Under the pieces are notes generated by a model. It had not been told where the DNA came from, ran no database searches, and saw only the letters and a list, made by a program, of their open reading frames with translations. 64,000 nucleotides of DNA from Saccharomycopsis phalli (lineage: Eukaryota; Ascomycota; Saccharomycetes; Ascoideales; Saccharomycopsidaceae): contig CP073213.1 in assembly GCA_020342235.1 (NCBI GenBank), positions 1,280,501-1,344,500 on the forward strand. The letters are read 5' to 3'. Both the position numbers and the translations under genes were made by a program. The stretch's first letter is position 1, and each line of letters begins with the position of its first letter. Below are positions 1-9,710 of this stretch, in pieces.

Positions 1-1295
1 TAATACGAGCTAGTAAAATAGCTGAGATATATTCCATTGGCTATTCAAATAAGAGACTAACTATCTACACTTGAAATGAAAGAGAGTTAATCTTGATAGA
101 TAAGTAATTTCTGTAGCTACCAAAAAGAGAATTGAAACACCTTTTTATTACAGTTTTTGTTATCGGATCTAAGACACTCAATGTTAATAACTAAAAGTCA
201 TAGTCTGACTTTGACAATTATCAGACAAGTATGACAGAGTCTGAGGAAAAGTATGAATGAAAATGATTCTTGGTTATCTGATGATCCCACCTTTACGCAT
301 CAAACAAACATGTTTTCCGACGTAATAAATGAACTTCTGGAAGTTAATTGATGATTTTATGTTAGCTTGTAAACCTCTGAGGATTTATAGACCTTGTCGT
401 AGTCAGTAAGAATTTCCAAAGCTTTTCCGCGGTTGCCGCGCTATTACCCTTTCATCATTTTATCAGGTTATCAGAAATATTTGTCCCGTTTATTGTTTGA
501 ATTCTGGAACTGGAGCGGGTTAATGTCCCAATCAAAGGTATTTACATTCCGCAAATTGTGAAACATCTATGTAACTAAGTGCCTGGCATGTAAGACACAA
601 CCAAGTCAGCAATATATAGCTAAAAGCAAAATAGAATATTATTATAAGACGCTAAGATTGGGGATTCTCCTAAAGTTAAAATTCTAAATGATTATAGATT
701 GTTTCATGTATTAATGAATATTATGTTTATTTCAATCAACAGTATGACAAAGCACACTTGTATAAACGGTTGCCATAATTAAATATTATTATAATAAACG
801 ATCAGATTGGTATGATCAGATCTTCTTGTGTCTTTTATCATTGCTAGTAGGTCAGTTGATCGTAATTCTAATGTGCTTTAAACCGTTAAAGAAACTCACG
901 TAAAAGCAACCTTGTCTTTCGAAGCGAGCCTCTGCAGGAATTGTTAGATACAGTATCGCTGAGGCTGCCAAGGAAGCTAAATTCCCTAGTAATTATTTCC
1001 TAATTTGATACTGACATACGTTAACAATATGTAGTTATCCAACCTGAGTGGTTGGCTCCGTAAACATCGTGCTGCGTCTAATACATTATACAATAATCGC
1101 ATAGGAGTAGTGTATTAGTGTTATAAGTAGAAAAATTGCTTCGGTTCTCCCAGTTGGCGTTCGGACCGTATTTATTATTATTATTATTATATTCTGCCTA
1201 TTTCACGTGATTGGAGATGGCCCACACGTGGTACTGAAAGCTGATAATTTTATAGATTAGTAGTATTCTTTGTTACCAATAGTATACAACTAATA
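1..1295. other. 5' intergenic region, no recognised gene
   Basis: No long open frame, tRNA or repeat family was recognised here. The only coding hint is a 32-codon plus-strand frame at 253-351, preceded by CTGAC- and CAG-like signals, which could be the last exon of a gene starting off the left edge. I do not recognise its product. A short ATT/TTA trinucleotide run lies near 1168-1190, and the last 100 bases look like the APT1 promoter. Confidence 0.5.
1204..1230. promoter_or_regulatory. Paired CACGTG E-boxes upstream of APT1
   Basis: Two perfect CACGTG hexamers at 1204-1209 and 1225-1230 are 21 bp apart, two helical turns, and lie 66-92 bp before the APT1 start. CACGTG is the core site of the Cbf1/Pho4/Tye7 class of bHLH factors in yeasts. 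Which factor binds here is not known from sequence. Confidence 0.5.
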
Positions 1296-1850
1296 ATGTC
1301 AGAGATAAAAGAACTTAGCAGCAAGCTTAAACAAGCTCTTAGACTGTACCCTGATTTTCCTAAGAAAGGAATATTGTTTGAAGATTTTTTGCCAATTTTT
1401 AGTAACCCTCAAGATTTTCAACGCTTGATTGATGCCTTCAAGCTATTTTTGACTACCACTTATCCTGATACCAAAATTGATTATGTTGTTGGTTTGGAGG
1501 CCCGGGGTTTCTTGTTTGGGCCTACGTTAGCTCTTGCTTTAGGTGCTGGTTTTGTTCCTGTTCGTAAACCTGGAAAGTTGCCAGGGAAAGTCCACCAAAC
1601 TTCTTTTAAAAAGGAGTATGGTGAAGATGTATTCGAAATCCAGCAGGACGTCATTAAGCCTGGATCAAATGTGATCATAGTCGATGATATCCTAGCTACT
1701 GGTGGTAGTGCGTTTGCGGCTGGTGAATTGGTGTTGAAGAACGCGGATGTCAAGATTTTGCACTTTTTGTTTGTCATGGAGTTGGAGTTCTTAAAGGGAA
1801 GAGACAAATTGCAGGCTGATACCTTCACATTGCTTTCTGGGCAATCTTAA
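1296..1850 (+). CDS. APT1: Adenine phosphoribosyltransferase
   Basis: This enzyme makes AMP from adenine and PRPP in cytosolic purine salvage. The 184-residue product has the usual family length. The PRPP-binding loop VIIVDDILATGGSA is at residues 126-139, and the N-terminal block GILFEDFLPIF is nearly identical to fungal Apt1. The dimer/active-site stretch GLEARGFLFGP is also present. The ATG at 1296 starts the family-typical N terminus. It is a single exon with its own promoter. Identification rests on remembered family sequences and is firm. Confidence 0.97.
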   Translation: MSEIKELSSKLKQALRLYPDFPKKGILFEDFLPIFSNPQDFQRLIDAFKLFLTTTYPDTKIDYVVGLEARGFLFGPTLALALGAGFVPVRKPGKLPGKVHQTSFKKEYGEDVFEIQQDVIKPGSNVIIVDDILATGGSAFAAGELVLKNADVKILHFLFVMELEFLKGRDKLQADTFTLLSGQS

Positions 1851-3043
1851 CACAATATTTAGGACATATATTGTTTCAGCGAAAGGAGTATACATTTAAG
1901 TCAGATTGGTAAGTGAAACGAATTAACCCTATGCTAGTAGAAGTTTTGACAATAGCAAGTTCTCATGTCACAATTCAGAATAAGTAAAAGCTGTAATTAG
2001 CTGTAAGCTAAGTATGATCACATTTAACTTGGAAGGGACCAAACTAAAGTCGCCCCTTTGAACGTTGTGTATCAACGACATGCCTTCTTTTTAATAGAAT
2101 AAATAAAAGATCAATCTAATGATATTCTTAAATCTACTGGTGTTGCTTTGCAATTTGTTATTTACGCGAGCTGTGCTTTGAGTCTTTATGAACCGTTGTG
2201 TAAAATAGTAACTAAGATACGTGTTGATAAGATGGTTAGAATATATTCGCTTGAGCTGTTTAGGGGGGCGAGATTAGCTATATAAGTGGTGACGGAGTCA
2301 GGAAAGGAGAGACATAAGCGTATGGCACTGCTGCCTTAGTATTGCCTCAACTGGTCAAAGAGATGTGTTTAGGGTAATTATCTAATACTAATCGTGGGAG
2401 TTTGAGTCTTGTAACAGAAAGAATTAAGGTAGGTACGGGCTTTATTACACGTTATATTATATATTACTGACAACAGCCATTAATCACTACATCAATTCCC
2501 TTTCCAGAACCTATAGATTGGTAAGGAAATATAGACTATGTAGATACACATAAAATATTATCGCTCTTGGGAATGTATAATGACTGGAAAACATTTACAA
2601 ATCCAAGTGACAGTATTTAGATTACATGTTGACTGCATCAAAAAACCTGGAAAAAGATATGATAGATCTTGGTCAAGATACTATTTTGAAAAGGAAAGGG
2701 AAACATTTAGAGAGCCACTAATATAGAGGAATTTTGTCAATTAGTAAATCAAAAAACCTTTATAAAAATTCTGAATAATTTGTTGCATCTGTTTCAATCG
2801 CCTGTTCATTGAATTGAGCTCATCATGCCAGAGCGAAAAACGATGAAGTCTTATTTCTATATTTAACCGTAAAATTAAATAACATCAAACAACTCTAGGT
2901 GTTCATTTTATAACCAAAGAACAAAAATTATAGTACTAAGAATCACAAGTGGAACTACCAAGTATACTAGTTATTATTCAATGTGGTTTTGAGCACCGTC
3001 TGAGATGAACATTTCATGGATGTTAGAAATAATAATCACCACT
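1851..3043. other. Intergenic region between APT1 and TAF11
   Basis: About 1.2 kb with no open frame of credible length on either strand and no recognised RNA gene. The spacer is long for this gene-dense window. Nothing specific was seen in it. Confidence 0.4.
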
Positions 3044-4294
3044 ATGAGTGAAGACAACAATGAGAAATTAATTGAGCTGACGGGCTCGTCGATCGGGGAT
3101 TTAAAATATGACGTTCCAGACGTGCCCGATGTTCCTGACGTTCCTGACGTTCCTGACGTTCCGGATGTGCCAGACGTTCCAGATGTACCAGATGTGCCAG
3201 ATGTCGAAGGGGGTGAGGAAATAGAAGATGATGATGAAGAGGAAGAGGAAGATGATGATGAAGAAGAGGAAGAGGAAGATGAAGAAGAGGAAGAAGAAGA
3301 TGAAGAAGAAGAAGAAGAAGAGGAAGAAGAAGATACTAAGAAAATCAACAATACAAACCATGACAAACAAGACAAAGAGTCAACATCAGAAACAGATGAA
3401 GAATCATTTCATTATGGAAGCGAGGAAGAAGCTGATTTGGCATATATATATGATAAATTATTTGCCCATTTGGACGAGGAAAGGCTTTTGAATCTCGTCG
3501 CTGAGAAGCAGACAGTAGAGAAAGTCGATGAAGACTCTAATAAAATAGAGGAAGAAACCAGAATGAATATTTTTAAAAACAAAGACAGATACGAAGAGGC
3601 AATGCGAAGGAAGGAAGCTCGTGATGCAGAAGATATTCTTCCAATTCCTGAAGGTTTGACCCCTTTAACTAACAGAGAGAAGCAAGGCTTGCTAATGAAG
3701 AATTTTGATTCAGATCAATTGTCTCGTTACACAGCCTACAAGCGGTCGGCATTATCAAGGGCGTATATAAAGAAGATTTCTACCGTTCTTTTGCGACAGA
3801 ATTTACCAAATAATCTCCATTTTGTCATTAGTGGCTTGGTAAAAGTGTTCATAATGGAGCTACTAGAAAAGTCCAAGGAAGTGCTCGTACGAAGCGAAAA
3901 GGTGGAATTAATTGAGAAATTTGAGAAAAAAAGAAAGCACAAGTACGAAGAAAGTAGGAAGAAGAAACTTAAATCATCTGAATCTCAAAATTCTACTACT
4001 GATGACTCAAAGGTACCAAATTCCACTCCAAATGCGCTTCCTCTGCAACCTAATACAGGCCCTTATTACTATGGGAGTGGTAATTTAATAGATCCGAGCA
4101 GAATTCAGCTAACTGGTTATCCTTACAGTGCAAATAACCAAAGAAACGATCATGCGGTTCGGTTGTCGCAACACCAGCCGCTCCTACAGCCATTTCATGT
4201 GAGAGAAGCCTTTAGGATGTACAAGTTAGAAAACGGATATCCTGACACAAATTGGAGGCAACAGGGTGAAGGCGATGGCTTCATGTTTAGATAA
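3044..4294 (+). CDS. TAF11: TFIID subunit TAF11 (histone-fold)
   Basis: TAF11 pairs with TAF13 in TFIID and acts in RNA polymerase II promoter recognition. The conserved TAFII28 histone-fold core spans roughly residues 206-280 (FDSDQLSRYTAYKRSAL, then an IKKI helix and the VISGLVKVFIMELLE helix). The closing helix HVREAFRMYKLE is at about 380-395, separated from the core by a Lys/Ser-rich insert of about 100 residues. The N terminus is odd: ten exact Asp-Val-Pro units (residues 23-52) followed by a Glu/Asp tract to about residue 99. An upstream in-frame ATG at 3005 would add 13 hydrophobic residues; I prefer 3044 (MSEDNN), whose sequence suits the acidic leader better. Product length is 416 residues. 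Confidence 0.9.
   Translation: MSEDNNEKLIELTGSSIGDLKYDVPDVPDVPDVPDVPDVPDVPDVPDVPDVPDVEGGEEIEDDDEEEEEDDDEEEEEEDEEEEEEDEEEEEEEEEEDTKKINNTNHDKQDKESTSETDEESFHYGSEEEADLAYIYDKLFAHLDEERLLNLVAEKQTVEKVDEDSNKIEEETRMNIFKNKDRYEEAMRRKEARDAEDILPIPEGLTPLTNREKQGLLMKNFDSDQLSRYTAYKRSALSRAYIKKISTVLLRQNLPNNLHFVISGLVKVFIMELLEKSKEVLVRSEKVELIEKFEKKRKHKYEESRKKKLKSSESQNSTTDDSKVPNSTPNALPLQPNTGPYYYGSGNLIDPSRIQLTGYPYSANNQRNDHAVRLSQHQPLLQPFHVREAFRMYKLENGYPDTNWRQQGEGDGFMFR
3110..3205 (+). repeat. 9-bp coding minisatellite (DVP repeat) in TAF11
   Basis: Ten tandem 9-mers of the form GAY-GTN-CCN encode Asp-Val-Pro, followed by a final GATGTC. The third codon positions vary between units (GTT, GTG, GTA; CCA, CCC, CCT, CCG) while the amino acids do not, so the protein repeat appears to be kept by selection. 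The next about 130 bases are a purine-rich GAA/GAT/GAG tract encoding Glu/Asp. Confidence 0.95.
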
Positions 4295-4427
4295 TTATGT
4301 TAGTTAGATCATCTCCGTAAAATCCATGCTACTGGTTTATGCATTGACCCACATTTGTAGGCAAGAACCAATCAATCGATATAACCTCTAGAAATATAAA
4401 CAACAAGGTGCACACAGTAATTGCAGA

Positions 4428-4448
4428 ATGAAACCCAATGAAATCTAA
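4428..4448 (+). promoter_or_regulatory. Possible short overlapping uORF before the WD-repeat gene
   Basis: An ATG at 4428 opens a 6-codon frame that ends in TAA at 4446-4448 and overlaps the main ATG at 4438 in a different frame. If the transcript starts upstream of 4428, this would be expected to reduce initiation at the main ATG. The transcription start is unknown. Confidence 0.3.
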
Positions 4449-6507
4449 TTCAATTTTATTTATAAATGCATTGAAGTTCCATGGCAGTTCTATTCCTGTG
4501 ATATCCCCTTGTGGGAGCTATATTGCCTATATTTTTCACAACGCGTTCAATAATGATGATAAGTTAATTGTCCGGCAATTGTCTGATGACTATTATAATT
4601 CTATTTTAGATGTCAATATTTCCCGATTAGTTGCCTCATTGGATGATTCTTCTCCGCAAAATACATTGGGTGACTTTCTAGACCAGTATAATATAAGACC
4701 AACCAGAAAAGTTGAAGTTGATTATCAGCACCAGCAGACAGAGCAGAAAATTGAACATAGGAGCAGTCTGAACAAGTTTTCAGTACATATAGAGTGGGAA
4801 CCTATACTGCCTCGAGATGAATGTTATCGATTAGCTGTCTTGTACAACAATACTGTACTTGTATTTAGTATTTTAGACAAATCATATTTCATTAGAGTGG
4901 CCAGTAGCGATGACAATATATTCTTGGTCAACCGCATAGGTTGGTTAGGCGATAGTTACACCGAGGAAAAGTTGAGCAACAATTTTTTGGCTGTTTTTTA
5001 TGAGTTTGACTTGGGGTACAAGATCTATCAAGTTGAACCTGCACAGCTCATCTATGAGGCCAATAAGTCTAAATTTTCTAAATTTTTTCAAAGATCATTT
5101 TTGTTAAAAACATCCGATTATAACGAGTCGCCTGATAACTACAATTTCTATTCATTTGTCAACCAGTCCAGATACATTACTCATTTCAAAGTGCACCATC
5201 CTTTAGGAGGGAAGAGGCAGATTATTCCTATCTACAGATTTAAGGCTTCTGATATAATTGAAAAATGCTGTTGGTCTCCAACTGGTAAATGGCTTTGCGT
5301 TCTAGATAGTCAATTTCGTCTATCTTTCTATAATTTGCTAGGGTTGGGGAAAAAACCAATTAATAACGAGGGAACCCCCGTGTTTATATATAATTTAGAT
5401 TCTTATGAACTGTTGGGCGGCTATTCTTTCCATTGGGCAATGCTTTCGCTATCTCTGTTGAATATCAACTCCATTGATAATAACTATAATTTATTGAAAC
5501 ATGTGACAGAAGTCATACTAGTGAGTGATTACTCAGAAACGATACTGGTTATTTCTACACATGTGGGCCCGAGACTATTGATGACGTTACGCCATGACTA
5601 TATATTAGACACTACAAATTACACCCCACAAGTATGGAAGCTAGAACAAAACAATTCCATAAGGCATGTCACTCCTATTGGCAACTCTATTTATTTGCAA
5701 AACAAAATGGATTCTAGAATAAAAATGAGAGGAATTGACTTGATTGCATGCGAGTCAATTACAAGCTTAAATACAATTTCACGATTTGATAGTGCTGAGT
5801 TTGTCAGTGACTACTATTCATTATTAATAGCACAAAGCAACTTTATTGCTGTGAAATGCAAAAGTACGTCTAATATTGTTTATATCTGGGAGTTAAACAG
5901 CTGCCTTTCTCGAAATATTCCTTGGGCAGTTTTTGTTACAATATCTCCAGTTTTGATGCTTAAGTGGCATGATCGAATTCCTAATTTGCTTCTAATAGTT
6001 ACAGAGACAGAAGTTCTTATTTGGCACGGAAAATGGAGTGAACCGTTATTAATACTACCGGCATTCCAGCCCAAGTCGGATATAAAATCCAATTCTACAA
6101 AGGGATTCAAGCTTGTAAATGCTAAATGGATATCAGCTACCAGTATGCCTTTTTTGAAGATGATATGTTGGAATAGTAACAATGAGTTTACAATAATGAA
6201 GATACGATTAACTACTGAGCAACTTCTGGCTCTCGAAAAATTATCAGCGGAATACATGGATTCGTTAGATGAGTCCTTACATGCATATGTAAGTGAATTA
6301 TTCTTAATTAACGAGACATCTGAGTCAAGAGATATGAACGATTCATTCCATTTACTCGTTGACGACGATACCGAGGCTGTAAAACTTATCACAGGTATGG
6401 AGCAGACCGAATGGGGCGAAGACAAAAAGAGAAAGGTAAAATTAGAGGAAGAACGAGAGGAGCAAGATACTTTTGGATATCGAAATGAAAAGAGGATTAG
6501 AATGTAA
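4438..6507 (+). CDS. WD-repeat protein, probably WRAP73/Wdr8-like
   Basis: The 689-residue protein has degenerate WD/beta-propeller signatures, such as an SPCGSYIAYIF blade near the N terminus, HIEWEPILPRDECYRLAV, CCWSPTGKWLCVLD near residue 280, and a late VLIWHG blade. Order and spacing resemble WRAP73 (Wdr8), which in fission yeast and animals acts at spindle pole bodies or centrosomes. The C terminus carries a Lys/Arg/Glu-rich tail that could serve as a nuclear signal. The family assignment is from remembered patterns and is tentative; another divergent propeller protein is possible. Single exon, tandem with TAF11. Confidence 0.6.
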   Translation: MKSNSILFINALKFHGSSIPVISPCGSYIAYIFHNAFNNDDKLIVRQLSDDYYNSILDVNISRLVASLDDSSPQNTLGDFLDQYNIRPTRKVEVDYQHQQTEQKIEHRSSLNKFSVHIEWEPILPRDECYRLAVLYNNTVLVFSILDKSYFIRVASSDDNIFLVNRIGWLGDSYTEEKLSNNFLAVFYEFDLGYKIYQVEPAQLIYEANKSKFSKFFQRSFLLKTSDYNESPDNYNFYSFVNQSRYITHFKVHHPLGGKRQIIPIYRFKASDIIEKCCWSPTGKWLCVLDSQFRLSFYNLLGLGKKPINNEGTPVFIYNLDSYELLGGYSFHWAMLSLSLLNINSIDNNYNLLKHVTEVILVSDYSETILVISTHVGPRLLMTLRHDYILDTTNYTPQVWKLEQNNSIRHVTPIGNSIYLQNKMDSRIKMRGIDLIACESITSLNTISRFDSAEFVSDYYSLLIAQSNFIAVKCKSTSNIVYIWELNSCLSRNIPWAVFVTISPVLMLKWHDRIPNLLLIVTETEVLIWHGKWSEPLLILPAFQPKSDIKSNSTKGFKLVNAKWISATSMPFLKMICWNSNNEFTIMKIRLTTEQLLALEKLSAEYMDSLDESLHAYVSELFLINETSESRDMNDSFHLLVDDDTEAVKLITGMEQTEWGEDKKRKVKLEEEREEQDTFGYRNEKRIRM

Positions 6508-7328
6508 TATGTTTATCATTGTGATGTTGTCCTTCTTCCTTGAAGAGACTGGACTGGGTCCATACCTCTTGATTGAAGTAGTAATTATTAAAATATTATA
6601 CAACTACATCAATGGCGGCAGCTAGTGAACTAAATGAGAGATAAGATGAAAGAACCAGGCGGAAGAACCAACAGTGAGAGGTAAAGTAACAGTCCTTTAA
6701 ATTAAAATCATTCTAAATAATTGGTATGTGGCAAAGTGAGTGAATAGTACCATGAAGTTAACACCCTAAGAAGGGATAAGACGGTTAATCAAAGTGCCAT
6801 TAGTAGCGTTCAACAGATCTCTTTTCATTCCAAATGAAATCATGTACATGGATATATGCCTATAAAGTTTTCAGTCGATAACCAAAGGTACAAAACCAGA
6901 ATGCAGATATGCAAACAAAATGGTAGGCAGCTAGAACAAGGGAATATCCAGGCGCTTAAATTAATATAAATAGCAGTGCAATATCTAGATAGATTAACAA
7001 GAATTAGATTATCTATATTAGTAAGATTTGGAAGACATTGAGAGAAAGGCTAGGTTACGATAGATAACGCGTTTCATCAAAAGTAATCCATTCCATACCA
7101 AGTCAATGGGGTCGATACTGTCTAAAGCTTTCATGGCACGCTACAACCTGCAAACACTAGAATCATTAAACCATGTCATTATCATACTATTTCCTTCTCA
7201 GCTATAGAGTAATTCGGAAAAATTAGGACAATTATCATACTACTTATGAGCTTTTGTAAAAGTCTCCAGCTAATTCCATGGTGCTGACAAACATGCTCGG
7301 TATGTTATCCTATGAGAATATCAAACCC
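6508..7328. other. Convergent intergenic region without recognised gene
   Basis: This 821-base spacer lies between two gene 3' ends (WD-repeat gene on plus, oxygenase-like gene on minus), so it needs no promoter for either neighbour. No credible ORF was found on either strand. A single ACGCGT (MCB-type) hexamer occurs at 7067-7072. It may hold an unannotated non-coding transcript or nothing. Confidence 0.4.
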
Positions 7329-8426
7329 TCAGTGATTGTCCTTAAGGATTCTATCAGAGTATTGACAAAAAGTTTCATACTCATTGACTTTATTCCCCAA
7401 GTTAGGCTGACAAAACACTGCTAATGTATTCCTTGCAATGTTCTCATGACTACACCCTTTCACATAATGGGGCACTGCCTTGAATCGACCACCTGATATC
7501 TCCTCGAGTGCACTGCCAGTTTGGAAGGCTAAACAGTCTTTTGGAATATCCACTTTCACTATCTTGTTTTGGCGGTCTTTTATGTATAAGCCCGCCTCTG
7601 GGTCAGGCGAGCACAGTAATTCCTCAAGTTCATTTAGGCTCAAAATATCATCACTGATGAGCGATTCATCCAAGTACATTGGTGAGGTCAATCCTGTCAA
7701 GCAACTATGGTCTAAATGCTCTCCACACCACGTATTTGCCGCCTCCTCCTTTGCCTCTTGCTTATTTTTCGGGTAATAGTGAAGCAACCGTGCTTTGGTT
7801 GTATACGAGCTTTTAACCACCAGCTTTAAATAGTCAGGAGGAAACAACAGGTCATTCTCCAAGTTTGCGCAAATATACTTGTCACACGCTTCTGCAACTT
7901 CAAGACATAAACTGATTATCAAATTACACAATTTCTTACAATCAGCTTCGAAAGTTTCCATCATCACGTACTTTGTATGGTCTAATCTAGGCCATTTATT
8001 CAACGTGGTATAAGCCTTGTGGCTATCAAATTTTCGACGCTCATCCTCTGGCGGACCCTCCAAGTCTTTGTTGATGAAAAACGAGCAATTAATATAGTAT
8101 GATCCTTTGAGAAAATCAGGTTTCTTCTTTGTCTCAAGAACACCTTTCTTGGAAGTCGTTGCTACAGTCAACTTTTCTTTCCCCAAGGACCAACCAACTA
8201 ACCAGTATGCTTCCGGGGCCTCCAAACTGTCGAGAATATTCTTGTCCAACCTGGCCAATATTGTGGCCAATTTCAACACCCTTTCTCGCAATTGCTTATA
8301 CTCTGGAGGTAGCTGGCTAATAAGGATAATACCTAAAGAGTCTGGCCCAAATGCACGGTCCAAAGTCTCATCAGAAATGCCATTTCTCAAATCTGCCAAG
8401 CTGGTCACAACAGCTTCACCATTCAT
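7329..8426 (-). CDS. 2-oxoglutarate/Fe(II) oxygenase-like protein (isopenicillin-N-synthase-like fold)
   Basis: The 365-residue protein matches an uncharacterised fungal and plant family related to clavaminate/isopenicillin N synthases. The probable iron ligands are visible as an H-x-D motif in CGEHLDHSCLTGLTS near residues 237-239 and a distal His in FKAVPHYVKG near residue 320. They are followed by an Arg-x-Thr in ARNTLAVF that would bind the 2-oxoglutarate carboxylate. The substrate is unknown. The start ATG at 8426 gives a plausible N terminus with no signal peptide. Single exon, minus strand, tail-to-tail with the WD-repeat gene. Family placement is inferred from motif order. Confidence 0.7.
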   Translation of the reverse strand: MNGEAVVTSLADLRNGISDETLDRAFGPDSLGIILISQLPPEYKQLRERVLKLATILARLDKNILDSLEAPEAYWLVGWSLGKEKLTVATTSKKGVLETKKKPDFLKGSYYINCSFFINKDLEGPPEDERRKFDSHKAYTTLNKWPRLDHTKYVMMETFEADCKKLCNLIISLCLEVAEACDKYICANLENDLLFPPDYLKLVVKSSYTTKARLLHYYPKNKQEAKEEAANTWCGEHLDHSCLTGLTSPMYLDESLISDDILSLNELEELLCSPDPEAGLYIKDRQNKIVKVDIPKDCLAFQTGSALEEISGGRFKAVPHYVKGCSHENIARNTLAVFCQPNLGNKVNEYETFCQYSDRILKDNH

Positions 8427-8723
8427 TCAAATATACTTAAATTCGTTCTCCTCAAATTAATGACGACACGATTTTATATGTAAAGGTATCACCGCGGTCC
8501 CCGAAAAATTACCCTCAATGGCTTGTTACCTTGACAGGCTTTTTTCAAGCCACTTTGAGTCGAAGAAAAAGAAATTATTACAGGTTATAAGGTTATATAT
8601 GCAAAACATTGTCTAATGACAATACACAACATCAAAAACGATATACTATTAAGAAAAAAAGTAAGACACACGAGAAATATAGTAGTGAGATGACATGAGA
8701 AATTAGATTGTAAGTCTCTAGGA

Positions 8724-9710
8724 CTATATGGAATACATTGTTTGTTTGTTCGACTGAAGTATGTCGGCGTTGCTTTGGATCAAGCTTATTTTTGATTTTA
8801 ACAGGCTTTCTTTTTCTTTGTAGTGGTTGATTTTTTCTGTTAACTGCTGAATATAATCGGTATTGAATTTTGCAAGAATAGAGCTCTTTTCCTGAAATGC
8901 CTTGAAGTTATTGACAATGGATGTCCGCTTTTGCTTTTCTTCAATCAACTTGGCCTGCAAGAAGTCCGTCTCCTTTTTTAATGCCACAACTTTTTTGTTC
9001 AAGTCGGAGATAATGTCATGGGTATTGGCACTGGCTGACATAGGAGTCAATTCCAGTGTATTTACATCTTCCGTAGAAGAGTTTCGCGTAAAGCTGAACA
9101 CTGTAGAAGTATGAGAAGACACTGATGTCACTGAATCGTCTCTTCCGTGCAAGGTCTCTGCTTCGAATCTGGTGCGGTTTGACCCTATTGCCTTGCGGAA
9201 TTCAAAATTCTCAGTCTGTAATTCCTGGACTTTTCCTTGCAAATCTTTGTTGTCCCGCTCAAGTTTGTTAGTCTTACTTATTAGAGTGCCGTTTACCAGA
9301 TTCACATTTTTATTTTCCTTTGTCAATCGGGTGATTTCTATGCTTTGCGACAGTATCTTGTCAGATAATTCATTATTTGCAATTTTTAGGTCCAATAACT
9401 CCTGGCTATTAGTTTTTCGTTTATTGAGTGCCGGTCTCTCCTTTAACAACAACTCCAAGTTCTTAATCTTCTCCTGTAATCTATTATTCTCCGCTTCAGT
9501 TTCAGCCACCTTGTCATACGCGTGGGCTGCCTTCTCAGAGAGAACAATAATTTGCTCTTGTAATATGCCTGAACGCTCCTGTTCGGCTTTTATACCAGGT
9601 TTGACTGTATTAGACCGTGATAAATTATTCGAACCGGCTGAAGCCTTTGGGATATTCAAATTTTGGTCAAGAGATTCCTCCTTTGGGACTTTAGAGAAGA
9701 GTGAAAACAT
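8724..9710 (-). CDS. Coiled-coil protein of unknown function
   Basis: I do not recognise this gene. The 328-residue product starts MFSLFSKVP. After a Ser/Asn-rich leader it is mostly heptad-like coiled coil: roughly residues 45-180, then a Ser/Thr-rich break containing SVTSVSSHTSTVFSF, then a second coil to the C terminus. It is rich in Lys, Glu and Asn and has no membrane segment. The upstream frame extends to 9767 without a better ATG, so I use the internal ATG at 9710. It could be a tethering or spindle/cytoskeletal protein, but that is inference. Confidence 0.7.
   Translation of the reverse strand: MFSLFSKVPKEESLDQNLNIPKASAGSNNLSRSNTVKPGIKAEQERSGILQEQIIVLSEKAAHAYDKVAETEAENNRLQEKIKNLELLLKERPALNKRKTNSQELLDLKIANNELSDKILSQSIEITRLTKENKNVNLVNGTLISKTNKLERDNKDLQGKVQELQTENFEFRKAIGSNRTRFEAETLHGRDDSVTSVSSHTSTVFSFTRNSSTEDVNTLELTPMSASANTHDIISDLNKKVVALKKETDFLQAKLIEEKQKRTSIVNNFKAFQEKSSILAKFNTDYIQQLTEKINHYKEKESLLKSKISLIQSNADILQSNKQTMYSI

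Noticed and set aside
2974-3375. Minus-strand frame with a long Ser run and Thr-Ser-Gly repeats
   Set aside because: It is the antisense of the TAF11 DVP and acidic repeat; the low-complexity sequence merely mirrors GAA/GAT codons.
5880-6425. 181-codon minus-strand frame within the WD-repeat gene
   Set aside because: Antisense shadow of a well-supported coding region.
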